DNA from: JAJAZB01 sp964244295
GTDB taxonomy: Bacteria > Bacteroidota > Bacteroidia > Cytophagales > Spirosomataceae
Direction: 5' to 3'
Length of the DNA: 64,000 nucleotides
NCBI GenBank assembly: GCA_964244295.1
Contig: CAXTIG010000038.1
Coordinates: 9,889-73,888 of the forward strand
Part shown: in pieces, positions 52,252-60,188 of the stretch
How positions within the stretch are numbered: position 1 is the stretch's first letter
Layout: each line of letters opens with the position of its first letter
Program-made: the position numbers and the translations under genes
The notes under the pieces: generated by a model
What the model saw: the letters and a program-made list of their open reading frames with translations, nothing else
Told to the model about the DNA's origin: nothing
Database searches by the model: none

Positions 52252-53508
52252 ATGCAACCAACGGCTACCCTTTCCCCCGCCCCGGTTTGGAGCGGCCCGC
52301 AGAAAATCGCCTTCCGGTTCTTCTTCGGCTACTTCGTGCTGTACACGCTCCCCTTCGTCGACGGCCTCTGGCACGCCCTGATTCCCTGGGTAGGGGCGCA
52401 CCTGCTCCAGCTTCCGCAGCCCATCACCACCTTCACCAACGGCAGCGGCGACACCACCTACGACTACGTGCTGGTGGGGTGCATGGTCGTTTTGGCCTGG
52501 ATAGCCACGGTCGTGTGGTCGGTACTCGACCGGCGGCGGGCCAACTACAACGTGCTGCTGTACTGGCTCACCGTGCTGGTTCGGTACTACCTGGCCTTCG
52601 TGATGTTCAGTTATGGCTTCGCGAAGGTGTTCAAAACGCAGTTTCCCTACCCCGACCTCCGCCGCCTGCTGCAACCCTACGGCGACTCCTCGCCGATGGG
52701 CCTGGCCTGGACTTTCCTGGGGTTTTCGCTGGGCTACAACTGGTTTATGGGGCTGGCCGAGGTGGGCGGGGCGGCCTTGCTCCTGTTTAGGCGCACCACC
52801 ACGCTAGGGGCGCTGGTGCTGGCCGGAACGAGCGCCAACATTCTGGCAATCAACCTGTTTTACGACGTGCCGGTGAAGTTGTTTTCGTCGAATCTGCTCC
52901 TGATGGCGCTCTTCCTGGCGGCGCTCGACGGGCGGCGTTTACTCAACCTGTTTTTCCTCAATCGCCCGGTCGCGAAGGCCAACCACGCGCCGTTTTTCAA
53001 GGATCGCCGCTGGCGCATCGCGGGCTGGGTCGTGAAGGGGATTTTTATCGGGGGAAATCTGTACACCAACGTAAACCAGGGCTTTGAAAACGCCCGGCAG
53101 TACGGCGACGCGGCCCCCAAACCGCCGCTTTACGGGTACTACGACGTGCAGACCTTCGCCGTCAATGCCGACACGCTCGCGCCCCTGACCACCGACACCA
53201 CCCGCTGGCGCAAGCTGGTGATTGGCAGTAGCCGCTTCGCCAACGTGCGGATGATGAACGACACGCTGCAACGCTACAACCTGAAACTCGACCCGGCAAA
53301 ACGCAGCCTCCTCCTCACCAATCGCGACGATACCCTGCGGCGGTACACGTTTACTTACGTCCGCCCCGACTCCGGCACGCTCGTGTTGCGCGGCAGCGGC
53401 TACCGCCGGGATTCGCTGTTTTTGCGCCTACACGCCCAACCAGTCGAGCAATTTTTGCTGACCAGCCGGGGCTTTCGCTGGGTCAATGAATTTCCGTTTA
53501 ATCGGTAA
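52252..53508 (+). CDS. DoxX-like polytopic membrane protein
   Basis: The 418-residue protein has about seven transmembrane segments in its first 290 residues, with RYYLAFVMFSYGFAKVFKTQFPYP typical of DoxX-related Bacteroidota membrane proteins, and a soluble C-terminal domain of about 130 residues. The DoxX superfamily is linked to redox or quinone functions, but the activity here is not determined. The soluble tail may be periplasmic. Confidence 0.75.
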   Translation: MQPTATLSPAPVWSGPQKIAFRFFFGYFVLYTLPFVDGLWHALIPWVGAHLLQLPQPITTFTNGSGDTTYDYVLVGCMVVLAWIATVVWSVLDRRRANYNVLLYWLTVLVRYYLAFVMFSYGFAKVFKTQFPYPDLRRLLQPYGDSSPMGLAWTFLGFSLGYNWFMGLAEVGGAALLLFRRTTTLGALVLAGTSANILAINLFYDVPVKLFSSNLLLMALFLAALDGRRLLNLFFLNRPVAKANHAPFFKDRRWRIAGWVVKGIFIGGNLYTNVNQGFENARQYGDAAPKPPLYGYYDVQTFAVNADTLAPLTTDTTRWRKLVIGSSRFANVRMMNDTLQRYNLKLDPAKRSLLLTNRDDTLRRYTFTYVRPDSGTLVLRGSGYRRDSLFLRLHAQPVEQFLLTSRGFRWVNEFPFNR

Positions 53509-53518
53509 GCAACCACGA

Positions 53519-53644
53519 TTCCCCTCCTTGATAAAGGAGGGGTGCCCCGTAGGGGCGGGGTGGTTCGGTGGAAGATGGAAGTACTTGGCGGGCAACCCAA
53601 CCACCCCGGCCTAAAGGCCACCCCTCCTTTATCAAGGAGGGGAA
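53519..53644. repeat. Palindrome of CCCCTCCTTGATAAAGGAGG type
   Basis: Perfect 26-base outer arms (53519-53544 and 53619-53644), with further partial pairing inside, between convergent genes. Confidence 0.92.
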
Positions 53645-53650
53645 ATTTTC

Positions 53651-54994
53651 CTACCCCATCTCATTCTTCACCACAAACTCCTCCGCCTGCGTATCCCCCT
53701 TCCGCACGAAGGGCCGGATGATGAGGCGCGTGCCGCGCTCGTAGGTGAAAAAGCGGTACATCCAGTTGCTCAGCACAACCAGTTTGCTGCGGAAACCGAT
53801 GAGGTAAAAAATGTGGACGAACAGCCAAGCCATCCAGGCCACGAAGCCGGTCAGGTGCAGGTTTTTGGGCAAATCGGCCACGGCCCGGCTGCGGCCCACG
53901 ATGGCAAGCGAGCCTTTGTCGAAGTACTCGAAGGGTTCGGGGTCGTGCTGACGGCGCAGACGCTCCAGGTTTTTGGCTAAATGCTGCCCCTGCTGAATGG
54001 CCGGCTGCGCCACGCCGGGGTGGCCGTTGGGGTACTTTTCGGTTTTCATCAGCGCCAGGTCGCCAATGGCAAAAACGGCTTCCAGGCCCTGCACCTGGCT
54101 GAAGCGGTTGACCAATACCTTGCCTTTTTCAACGACCTCCTTCGGAATCCCGTCGATGAGCGCCCCCGACACCCCGGCGGCCCAAACCAGCGTCTGGGTA
54201 CGAATCTGTTCACCGCCTTTGAACGTCACCGTTTCGCCGTCGTAGGCTTCTACCATCGTTTTCAGCTTGATCACGACCCCCATGTTTTCCAGATACCGCC
54301 GCGCCGTCTGCCCCGATTCGGGTGACATCGGCGGCAGCACCCGGTCGAGGCCCTCGACGAGGTAGAGGTTCATTTTCGAGAAATCCAGGCCGGGATAGTC
54401 GTTGGGCAGCACGTGCTTGCGCATTTCGGCCAGCGACCCGGCCAGTTCTACGCCCGTCGGTCCGCCGCCCACGATGACGAAATTGAGCAGGGCCTGGCGC
54501 AGTTCGGGGTCGTTGGTGAGGTTGGCCTGCTCGAAGCTTTGCAGCAACTGACTCCGCAAATTCAGCGCCTCCGGGATGGTTTTGAGCGGAAACGCATGGG
54601 CCTTGATTTGTTCATTCCCGAAAAAATTGGACTTCGACCCGGCGGCAATCACGAGGTAATCGTAGCGCAGCTCGCCGATGAGCGTCTGCACGGTTTTCCG
54701 GGCCGGGTCCAGGCCCGTCACGCGCACGAGTCGGAAGTGGAAGTCTTCGTATTTCTCGTCGAATAGCTTCCGCAGCGGCTCGGCGATGGCGTCGGGTTCC
54801 AGCCCGGCGGTCGCCACCTGGTAGAGCAGCGGCCAGAAGCCGTGGTAATTCTGCTTGTCGAATAACACCACCTGGAAATCCTTGTTGTTCAGGTTTTTAG
54901 CCAGGTTGAGCCCCCCAAACCCGCCGCCCACGATGACGACGCGGGGCTTGGTGGTGTCGGGGATGTTGAGCGAAAGGGTCGCGAAGTCGAGCAT
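53651..54994 (-). CDS. Type II NADH:quinone oxidoreductase (NDH-2)
   Basis: The 447-residue flavoprotein has the FAD-binding VVIVGGGFGGLNLAK near residue 20, the NADH-binding FVIVGGGPTGVELAGSLAE, TLVWAAGV and AIGDLALM, and a hydrophobic C-terminal region (FVAWMAWLFVHIFYLIGFRSK). NDH-2 feeds electrons from NADH into the quinone pool without pumping protons. Confidence 0.93.
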   Translation of the reverse strand: MLDFATLSLNIPDTTKPRVVIVGGGFGGLNLAKNLNNKDFQVVLFDKQNYHGFWPLLYQVATAGLEPDAIAEPLRKLFDEKYEDFHFRLVRVTGLDPARKTVQTLIGELRYDYLVIAAGSKSNFFGNEQIKAHAFPLKTIPEALNLRSQLLQSFEQANLTNDPELRQALLNFVIVGGGPTGVELAGSLAEMRKHVLPNDYPGLDFSKMNLYLVEGLDRVLPPMSPESGQTARRYLENMGVVIKLKTMVEAYDGETVTFKGGEQIRTQTLVWAAGVSGALIDGIPKEVVEKGKVLVNRFSQVQGLEAVFAIGDLALMKTEKYPNGHPGVAQPAIQQGQHLAKNLERLRRQHDPEPFEYFDKGSLAIVGRSRAVADLPKNLHLTGFVAWMAWLFVHIFYLIGFRSKLVVLSNWMYRFFTYERGTRLIIRPFVRKGDTQAEEFVVKNEMG

Positions 54995-55060
54995 GATTTT
55001 TCGGAAAAAAGAACGGTTGACTGGGGCTTAAAAAGTTGGGCCATTGGGGTGAAATACCAT

Positions 55061-55155
55061 GCTGTCATCCTGAGCTTGCGAAGGACCTTTCGCGGTTAAC
55101 TTCAACCTGCTTTGTTACTACCGCGAAAGGTCCTTCGCAAGCTCAGGATGACAGC
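55061..55155. repeat. Palindrome of TGTCATCCTGAGCTTGCGAA type, copy 1 of an identical pair
   Basis: 95 bases, identical including the loop to 58160-58254. Confidence 0.95.
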
Positions 55156-55180
55156 GCGGGTAATTTATCCCAAAAAAAAG

Positions 55181-55188
55181 TAGCTTTG
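55181..55188 (+). promoter_or_regulatory. -7 element (TAGCTTTG)
   Basis: A perfect TAnnTTTG upstream of the GTG at 55207. It makes the in-frame TTG at 55186 an unlikely start. Confidence 0.5.
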
Positions 55189-55206
55189 TCCAAACCCCTG
55201 TTGCCC

Positions 55207-55848
55207 GTGAAAACGCTCCTCAACCGGCTCGGTACCGGCCTGGCCTACTTCTTCATTTTTGGCGTGGCGCTGTACGCCCTGGCCTATTTTATGCCCGGCT
55301 ACCAACCGGGTTTTCTGAGGGACAAACCCCTCGGCAACGTCTTCTGGCGGGTCGTTTTCTTCACCCACGTCGGTCTGGGGGCTACGGCGTTGGCCCTGGG
55401 GCCGTTCCAGTTTTCGCGCCAACTCCGCCAACGCCGCGTGCGGTTGCACCGGAATCTGGGCAAGGGGTACGTGTTCGCCATCCTGACGGGGAGCGTGTGC
55501 GCGTTTTGCGCCGCGTGGTTTGCCAGCACGGGTTGGGTGGCGGCCACGGGTTTCATGGGCCTGGCGACGGCCTGGTTCTACACCACCCTCCGGGCGTACC
55601 GGGCCATCCGGCAGCGGAACCTGCGCAGCCACGAAGCCTGGATGTACCGCAGCTACGCCGTGACCCTCTCGGCGGTGACGCTGCGGATTATTTTACCGAT
55701 TGAAATCGCGGCCTTTCGCCTGCCGTTTTCGGTGGCGTACCCGATTGTGGCCTGGGCGTGTTGGGTGCCGAATTTGATTTTTGTGGAGTGGTGGTTGCGG
55801 AGAAAGAAAATAGCCAAGTCTCAGGCAGTCAGGGGGGAATTAGCTTAG
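55207..55848 (+). CDS. DUF2306 domain membrane protein (GTG start)
   Basis: The 213-residue protein has about five or six transmembrane segments with FTHVGLGATALALGPFQF, RLHRNLGKGYVFAI and RSHEAWMYRSYAVTLSAVTLRI, the DUF2306 histidine-containing pattern. The conserved histidines could bind haem or metal. No ATG gives a sensible start; the codon before KTLLNRLG is GTG and follows a -7 element by 18 bases. Confidence 0.8.
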   Translation: MKTLLNRLGTGLAYFFIFGVALYALAYFMPGYQPGFLRDKPLGNVFWRVVFFTHVGLGATALALGPFQFSRQLRQRRVRLHRNLGKGYVFAILTGSVCAFCAAWFASTGWVAATGFMGLATAWFYTTLRAYRAIRQRNLRSHEAWMYRSYAVTLSAVTLRIILPIEIAAFRLPFSVAYPIVAWACWVPNLIFVEWWLRRKKIAKSQAVRGELA

Positions 55849-55879
55849 ATTTGTTAAAAATGGGTATTTCTATCTTTGA

Positions 55880-56380
55880 ATGAGTTATTCCATTCGCCCA
55901 CTCGTGCTGACCGACGAGCCGTTTTTATGGCAAATGCTCTACCACGCGATTCACGTTCCGGAGGGTTACCCGGACCCACCGCCTGAACTAGTTTTCCTTC
56001 CCGAGTTGGCTCGTTACGTGAACGACTGGGGACGCCAGGGCGATTTGGGCTTTCTGGCTTACGAAACAGCAACTAATTCTTTTGTGGGCGCTGTGTGGTT
56101 ACGCCTGCTGACGGGCGAAAAACGGGGTTATGGATACGTGGATGATGCCACGCCCGAACTCTCGATGGCGGTCTTACCAGCCTACCGAAGTCAGGGCTTG
56201 GGTACCCAGTTGCTCAAGACACTTTTCACCTCAGGGTGGGGCAATTCTCCGGTTTCGCTCAGTGTATCAGCAGACAACCCGGCGCGGCGGCTTTACAAGC
56301 GTTTCGGGTTTGAAGTCGTGGGTGAAGAAGGGCCATCACTCACCATGAAAAGAAAGGCTAATTCGTCGGAGCAAATCTGA
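55880..56380 (+). CDS. GNAT family N-acetyltransferase
   Basis: The 166-residue protein has MAVLPAYRSQGLGTQLLKTLF and NPARRLYKRFGFEVVGEEG, the GNAT acetyl-CoA motifs. A TTTG (55850-55853) and a perfect TATCTTTG (55871-55878), 17 bases apart, lie immediately before the ATG. Either the mRNA is nearly leaderless or the true start is further in. Substrate unknown. Confidence 0.85.
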   Translation: MSYSIRPLVLTDEPFLWQMLYHAIHVPEGYPDPPPELVFLPELARYVNDWGRQGDLGFLAYETATNSFVGAVWLRLLTGEKRGYGYVDDATPELSMAVLPAYRSQGLGTQLLKTLFTSGWGNSPVSLSVSADNPARRLYKRFGFEVVGEEGPSLTMKRKANSSEQI

Positions 56381-56394
56381 AACTTTAAGCCACC

Positions 56395-57300
56395 ATGCCC
56401 CCTTCAAAAAATCAGTTACTTCGCTCGCTTTTTCTTTTTTTCTGCGTCGCCGCCATCCCGTGTTTCTCCCCCGCCCAATCCCTCGATTCTCTCCGCCACC
56501 GCATCACCACCGAACTCGCCAAACACCCCGGCACCTTCGCCGTGGCCTTCAAAGAGCTGCGCACCGGGCAGGAATTGCTGATTCGGGAACGGGAAACCTT
56601 CCACGCCGCCAGCACGATGAAAACGCCCGTGCTCATCGAGGTGTACAAGCAGGCGGCGCAGGGGAAGTTTGCGCTGACGGATTCGATGGTGGTCAAAAAC
56701 ACGTTCAGCAGCATCGTGGACGGCAGTCCGTTCAGCCTCCGGGCCGAGGACGACAGCGAGAAAAAGTGGTACGCCCAACTCGGCACGAAGCAGCCGATTT
56801 CGGCGCTGGTGCAGTCGATGATTACCTGGAGCAGCAACCTGGCGACCAACCTGCTAATCGAGTTGGTGGACGCCAAGGCCGTCCTGCAAACGATACGGGA
56901 ATTGGGCGCGAACGACATTCAGGTGCGCCGGGGCGTGGAAGACACGAAGGCCTTCCGGCAGGGCCTTAACAACACCACGACGGCCTACGACCTGATGTTG
57001 ATTTTCGAGAAACTGGCGAAGGGAGAGGTCGTCAACCCGGAGGCCTCGCGGGCGATGGTGGGCGTGTTGCTCGACCAGCACTTCAAAAGCCTCATCCCGG
57101 CCAAACTGCCCAAAACCGTGAAGGTGGCCCACAAAACCGGCAGCATCACCGGCGTACAGCACGATTCGGGCATCGTGTTTCTGCCCGACGGCCGGAAGTA
57201 CGTGCTGGTGTTGTTGTCGAAAGACCTCAAGGATGAAAAAGCCGCTACGGAAGCAATGGCGATGGTTTCGGGGTGGATTTACGAGTTTGTAACGCGGTAA
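56395..57300 (+). CDS. Class A beta-lactamase-like serine hydrolase, exported
   Basis: The 301-residue protein has a signal peptide (to about residue 28) and the class A motifs S73-T-M-K76, S146-S-N148 (in place of SDN) and K247-T-G249. RRGVEDTKAF holds the position of the omega-loop glutamate but without the EPELN pattern. Such proteins are usually called class A beta-lactamase-related hydrolases and need not hydrolyse antibiotics. The stop codon lies in the terminator palindrome. Confidence 0.88.
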   Translation: MPPSKNQLLRSLFLFFCVAAIPCFSPAQSLDSLRHRITTELAKHPGTFAVAFKELRTGQELLIRERETFHAASTMKTPVLIEVYKQAAQGKFALTDSMVVKNTFSSIVDGSPFSLRAEDDSEKKWYAQLGTKQPISALVQSMITWSSNLATNLLIELVDAKAVLQTIRELGANDIQVRRGVEDTKAFRQGLNNTTTAYDLMLIFEKLAKGEVVNPEASRAMVGVLLDQHFKSLIPAKLPKTVKVAHKTGSITGVQHDSGIVFLPDGRKYVLVLLSKDLKDEKAATEAMAMVSGWIYEFVTR

Positions 57301-57352
57301 ACCGGAGGGGTCACGCTGAACGAAGTCGAAGCGTGACCCCTCCGGTTTACCG
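57295..57352. terminator. Bidirectional terminator/palindrome (GAACGAAGTCGAAG loop)
   Basis: A perfect 23-bp stem (CGGTAAACCGG to AGCGTGACC...) with a 12-base loop is followed by TCTTTTTT. Its loop resembles the GAGCGGAGTCGAAG repeats. Lies between convergent genes. Confidence 0.9.
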
Positions 57353-57358
57353 TCTTTT

Positions 57359-58117
57359 TTAGAGAGAAACCTGACTCGCTCCCCGTACACTGCCATCCGC
57401 CGCCTGCACGAACAGCACCACCGCCCCGTTGGCCCGGTCGAATCCGGCGGGCGCGGTCAGGGTCAGGTTTCCTGACGTGCCCGGTTTAGCGAGACTTTGA
57501 AAGGCCCGCACCGCATTGACCGCCGACAGGCGGGTGCCCGCATTTTCGCCACGCGGCACTTCGTTGTCGCCCTTTTTGCTGATGAGCGCGGCCTGGAGCA
57601 TGGCGCCCTCAATCTGGCCCGTGAGCCGGTAATTCAGCGTCACGGTGGCCCCGGTGCCCCCGGCGGTTTCGGCCTCGACGCGCACCGTGGCGGGTTGAGC
57701 CAACGCGGCGCTCAGGCTGGCCTGCATCCGGCCCGCGCTCGAACCCACAAACTCCTGCTGCCCGTTGACGACCGCCTGCGGGGTGTAGAGGCTGTTGAGG
57801 TGCATCCGGCGCACGTAGGTTCGCTGCCGTTCGGTGGCCTGCGGACTGCTGAAGGGGTCTTTCCACCCCAGGTGATCCCAGTAATCGACGTGGTACGACA
57901 GCCCGAAAACGGGCTGGTTTTTAGCCTGCGCCGCGTGGATGGTTTGGGTCAGCAGCCGGTCGGCGGGTGGGCAACTGGAGCAGCCCTGCGAGGTGAAAAG
58001 CTCGACCACGGCGACGGGTTCGTAGCCCGCCAGGGGCGTTTTTTCGGTGCGGAAAGCGACGATGCCGAGTAGGCCGAGGCCCGTAACAAAGAGCAGAAGA
58101 ATTATTGACGTTTTCAT
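57359..58117 (-). CDS. DUF1223 family thioredoxin-like protein
   Basis: The 252-residue protein has an N-terminal membrane or signal segment and the DUF1223 core VVELFTSQGCSSCPPADRLL (C46-S-S-C49), then LSYHVDYWDHLGWKDPFSSP and YTPQAVVNGQQEFVGS. The CxxC motif suggests thiol-redox or metal-related function in the periplasm; activity unproven. The ATG at 58117 (MKTSIILL) gives the signal peptide; the upstream frame crosses the palindrome. Confidence 0.85.
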   Translation of the reverse strand: MKTSIILLLFVTGLGLLGIVAFRTEKTPLAGYEPVAVVELFTSQGCSSCPPADRLLTQTIHAAQAKNQPVFGLSYHVDYWDHLGWKDPFSSPQATERQRTYVRRMHLNSLYTPQAVVNGQQEFVGSSAGRMQASLSAALAQPATVRVEAETAGGTGATVTLNYRLTGQIEGAMLQAALISKKGDNEVPRGENAGTRLSAVNAVRAFQSLAKPGTSGNLTLTAPAGFDRANGAVVLFVQAADGSVRGASQVSL

Positions 58118-58159
58118 ATTTAAACTGGTTATGATGAATTGTTTACGAATTACTTCCAG

Positions 58160-58254
58160 GCTGTCATCCTGAGCTTGCGAAGGACCTTTCGCGGTTAACT
58201 TCAACCTGCTTTGTTACTACCGCGAAAGGTCCTTCGCAAGCTCAGGATGACAGC
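58160..58254. repeat. Palindrome of TGTCATCCTGAGCTTGCGAA type, copy 2 of an identical pair
   Basis: Identical over 95 bases to 55061-55155, including the asymmetric loop. Confidence 0.95.
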
Positions 58255-58271
58255 GACGAGGAGTTACTCAC

Positions 58272-59042
58272 TCACAACCCAATGAAGTAATCATACCCCC
58301 GCTCGGCCCAGAAATCGCGGGGGCGGGTGTCGGTGAAGGCAATCGTACCGATGCGCTTGAGGTTTTTTACGCCGTACTTCACCGGAATGATGAGCCGCAG
58401 CGGCGCGCCGTGGCGGAAGTCGGTGAGGGGTTGGCCGTTGAGTTCGTAGGCCAGCATCGTTTGCGGGTGCAGGGCGCTGGCCGTGTCGAGGCCGACGTAG
58501 TACTTCCGGTCGGGCGTTGCCATGCCGACGTAAGCCAGGTCCGTGGGCAGGCCGTACCGGTTCACGAAGTCGGCGAACGCCACCCCACCCCAGTGCTGCA
58601 CCTGGCTCCAGCCTTCGATGCACTTGAGTTCAAACACGATTTCCTGTTTGGGCAAGGCCCGCAACTCGTCCAGCGACACGTCGAGGGGCGGGCGGTTGGG
58701 CTGTTCCACCCGGATTTTGTAGCCCTCCAGTTCCACCGGGCTGCGCAGCCCGTCGGAGCCGTTGACGCGGGCCACGCGGGCGGCTTTATTTTTGGGAAAC
58801 GTCGGCACCCGGCTGCCGGGGCGGAGCGTGCTTTCAAAAACCCGTTCGTTGGCGCTCAGCGCCCGGCGAAGCGGCTGCCGCAGGCCCGCTTCTTTTGGCG
58901 AACCCGTAATCCATTTCCACACGCCCACCGGCACCAGCGCGGCCAGGCCAAACCAGGCGAAGGCCTTCAGCGTCCGCCGCCGGACTTGCTGCTCGGTAGT
59001 CAATTCTTCGGGTTGGAGGTCTTTTTTGGAGGAAAATTTCAT
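58272..59042 (-). CDS. MsrP/YedY-like molybdopterin oxidoreductase
   Basis: The 256-residue protein has an N-terminal RRRTLKAFAWFGLAALVPVGVW, a Tat-like or anchor segment. The sulfite-oxidase-type Mo-cofactor domain has Cys in ELKCIEGW as Mo ligand, then WGGVAFADFV and YELNGQPLTDFRHGAPLRLIIP. It follows a cytochrome b-type gene on the same strand, as in MsrPQ (YedYZ), which repairs oxidised methionine in the periplasm. Either the ATG at 59042 or one 18 bases upstream could be used. Confidence 0.85.
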   Translation of the reverse strand: MKFSSKKDLQPEELTTEQQVRRRTLKAFAWFGLAALVPVGVWKWITGSPKEAGLRQPLRRALSANERVFESTLRPGSRVPTFPKNKAARVARVNGSDGLRSPVELEGYKIRVEQPNRPPLDVSLDELRALPKQEIVFELKCIEGWSQVQHWGGVAFADFVNRYGLPTDLAYVGMATPDRKYYVGLDTASALHPQTMLAYELNGQPLTDFRHGAPLRLIIPVKYGVKNLKRIGTIAFTDTRPRDFWAERGYDYFIGL

Positions 59043-59099
59043 GTTGAAGTTATCTGGCATTTCGGTTTTTGGGGAAAAGTAGCCCGTTCCACGGGGGCT

Positions 59100-59228
59100 G
59101 TTCCACGGGGGCTGTCATCCCGACGAAGGAGGGATCTTGTTGGTGTACCGAATACTCGACTACCGGCAAGGGGCTAGACAGGCCGACGAGATCTCCCTCC
59201 TTCGTCGGGATGACAGCCCCGGTGGAAC
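59100..59228. repeat. Palindrome of CATCCCGACGAAGGAGGGAT type between operon genes
   Basis: Long arms (GTTCCACGGGGGCTGTCATC and complement) with a short direct duplication of the left end at 59085-59099. It separates the two MsrPQ-like genes. Confidence 0.88.
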
Positions 59229-59264
59229 AGCCTATTTTTTCCTGAATCCTAACTAGCTTCATTC

Positions 59265-59963
59265 CTACTTTTTTACCTCAAACCCCGTCACGATGCCCCG
59301 GAAGTTGTTCCAGCCCGCCCGAATCACCTGACCGACGTGGACGAGGAAAAACAATACGTAGCCCACCGTGAGCGCGAAATGGAGCAATCGGGCGAACTGG
59401 TAACCACCCAACAGCGTGGTGAGCCAAGCCAGTTGCACCGGTTTGTAAATCGCCAGGCCCGTCAGCACCGAGCCGATGCCCATCACGATGATGGCCGAGT
59501 AGGCGATGCGCTGGGCGTCGTTGTACTTGGTCTGGGGCGGACCCGTTTTGCGCAATCCCAAATCGTGGAGCGTGACCAGCCAGGCGTTTTTGAAGGAATG
59601 CCGGTCGGGCACGAGCAAGCGCCATTGCCCCGAAAAGGCGGTGAAGGCCACGTACAGCAGGCCATTCAGCGTAAAAATCCACATGAAGGCAAAATGCCAG
59701 GCCATGCCTTCGGCCAGTCGGAAGGGAATACCCAGCGCCTTGTAAAATCCGTCGGGGAAAAACTGGACGAGCGTGATTGACCCCAGCGCGATTTTGTAGG
59801 GGTCGTAGGCCCAGTAAATCAGCAGGCCGCTCCAAATCATCACCGCCAGCACCGGGAAATTGACCCAGTGAAACCAGCGGATGGCGAGCGGATGCTTGTG
59901 AACAATCCGTTGCGGGGGGCTGAATGGCCCGGCTTTCGGGGTCGTGGTTCGTTTCGGTTTCAT
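59265..59963 (-). CDS. Cytochrome b-type membrane subunit (MsrQ-like role)
   Basis: The 232-residue protein has four transmembrane segments of the cytochrome b561/b6 type. Paired histidines occur in RWFHWVNFPVLAVMIWSG, GMAWHFAFMWIF and FLVHVGQVIRAGW. It probably passes electrons to the downstream molybdopterin oxidoreductase. It is a DUF/cytochrome b/b6-domain protein rather than a classical MsrQ by sequence. The ATG at 59963 (MKPKRTTT) is chosen. Confidence 0.82.
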   Translation of the reverse strand: MKPKRTTTPKAGPFSPPQRIVHKHPLAIRWFHWVNFPVLAVMIWSGLLIYWAYDPYKIALGSITLVQFFPDGFYKALGIPFRLAEGMAWHFAFMWIFTLNGLLYVAFTAFSGQWRLLVPDRHSFKNAWLVTLHDLGLRKTGPPQTKYNDAQRIAYSAIIVMGIGSVLTGLAIYKPVQLAWLTTLLGGYQFARLLHFALTVGYVLFFLVHVGQVIRAGWNNFRGIVTGFEVKK

Positions 59964-60098
59964 GCGGAGGCGTTTCGATTCAGCAAAGTACCGGCTTTTA
60001 GCCTGAATCGTACTGTCGGCCCGCTGACCCGAAAGGCAAAAAAAATCTCGTTCCCCAGGGACTATTGATAAGATTTTGTGAGGAAGGCGGGTGAGATG

Positions 60099-60137
60099 AA
60101 AAGACCTCATCGGTTTTTTTAAACCGATGAGGTCTTT
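60099..60137. terminator. Palindrome with T/A runs
   Basis: GAAAAGACCTCATCGGTTT and its complement form an 18-bp stem between divergent genes. The T/A-rich loop gives it terminator shape in both directions. Confidence 0.6.
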
Positions 60138-60176
60138 CACTTTTTAAACGGTACCGAACTTCCAACGCCAGCCCCG

Positions 60177-60184
60177 TAGTTTTG
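60177..60184 (+). promoter_or_regulatory. -7 element (TAGTTTTG)
   Basis: A perfect TAnnTTTG ends 4 bases before the ATG of the Rpn gene. Confidence 0.45.
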
Positions 60185-60188
60185 GTGC

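Noticed and set aside
52009..52674. Extension of the S9 peptidase frame upstream
   Set aside because: It crosses a 36-bp-arm palindrome and the divergent DoxX-like gene; the signal peptide starts at 52008.
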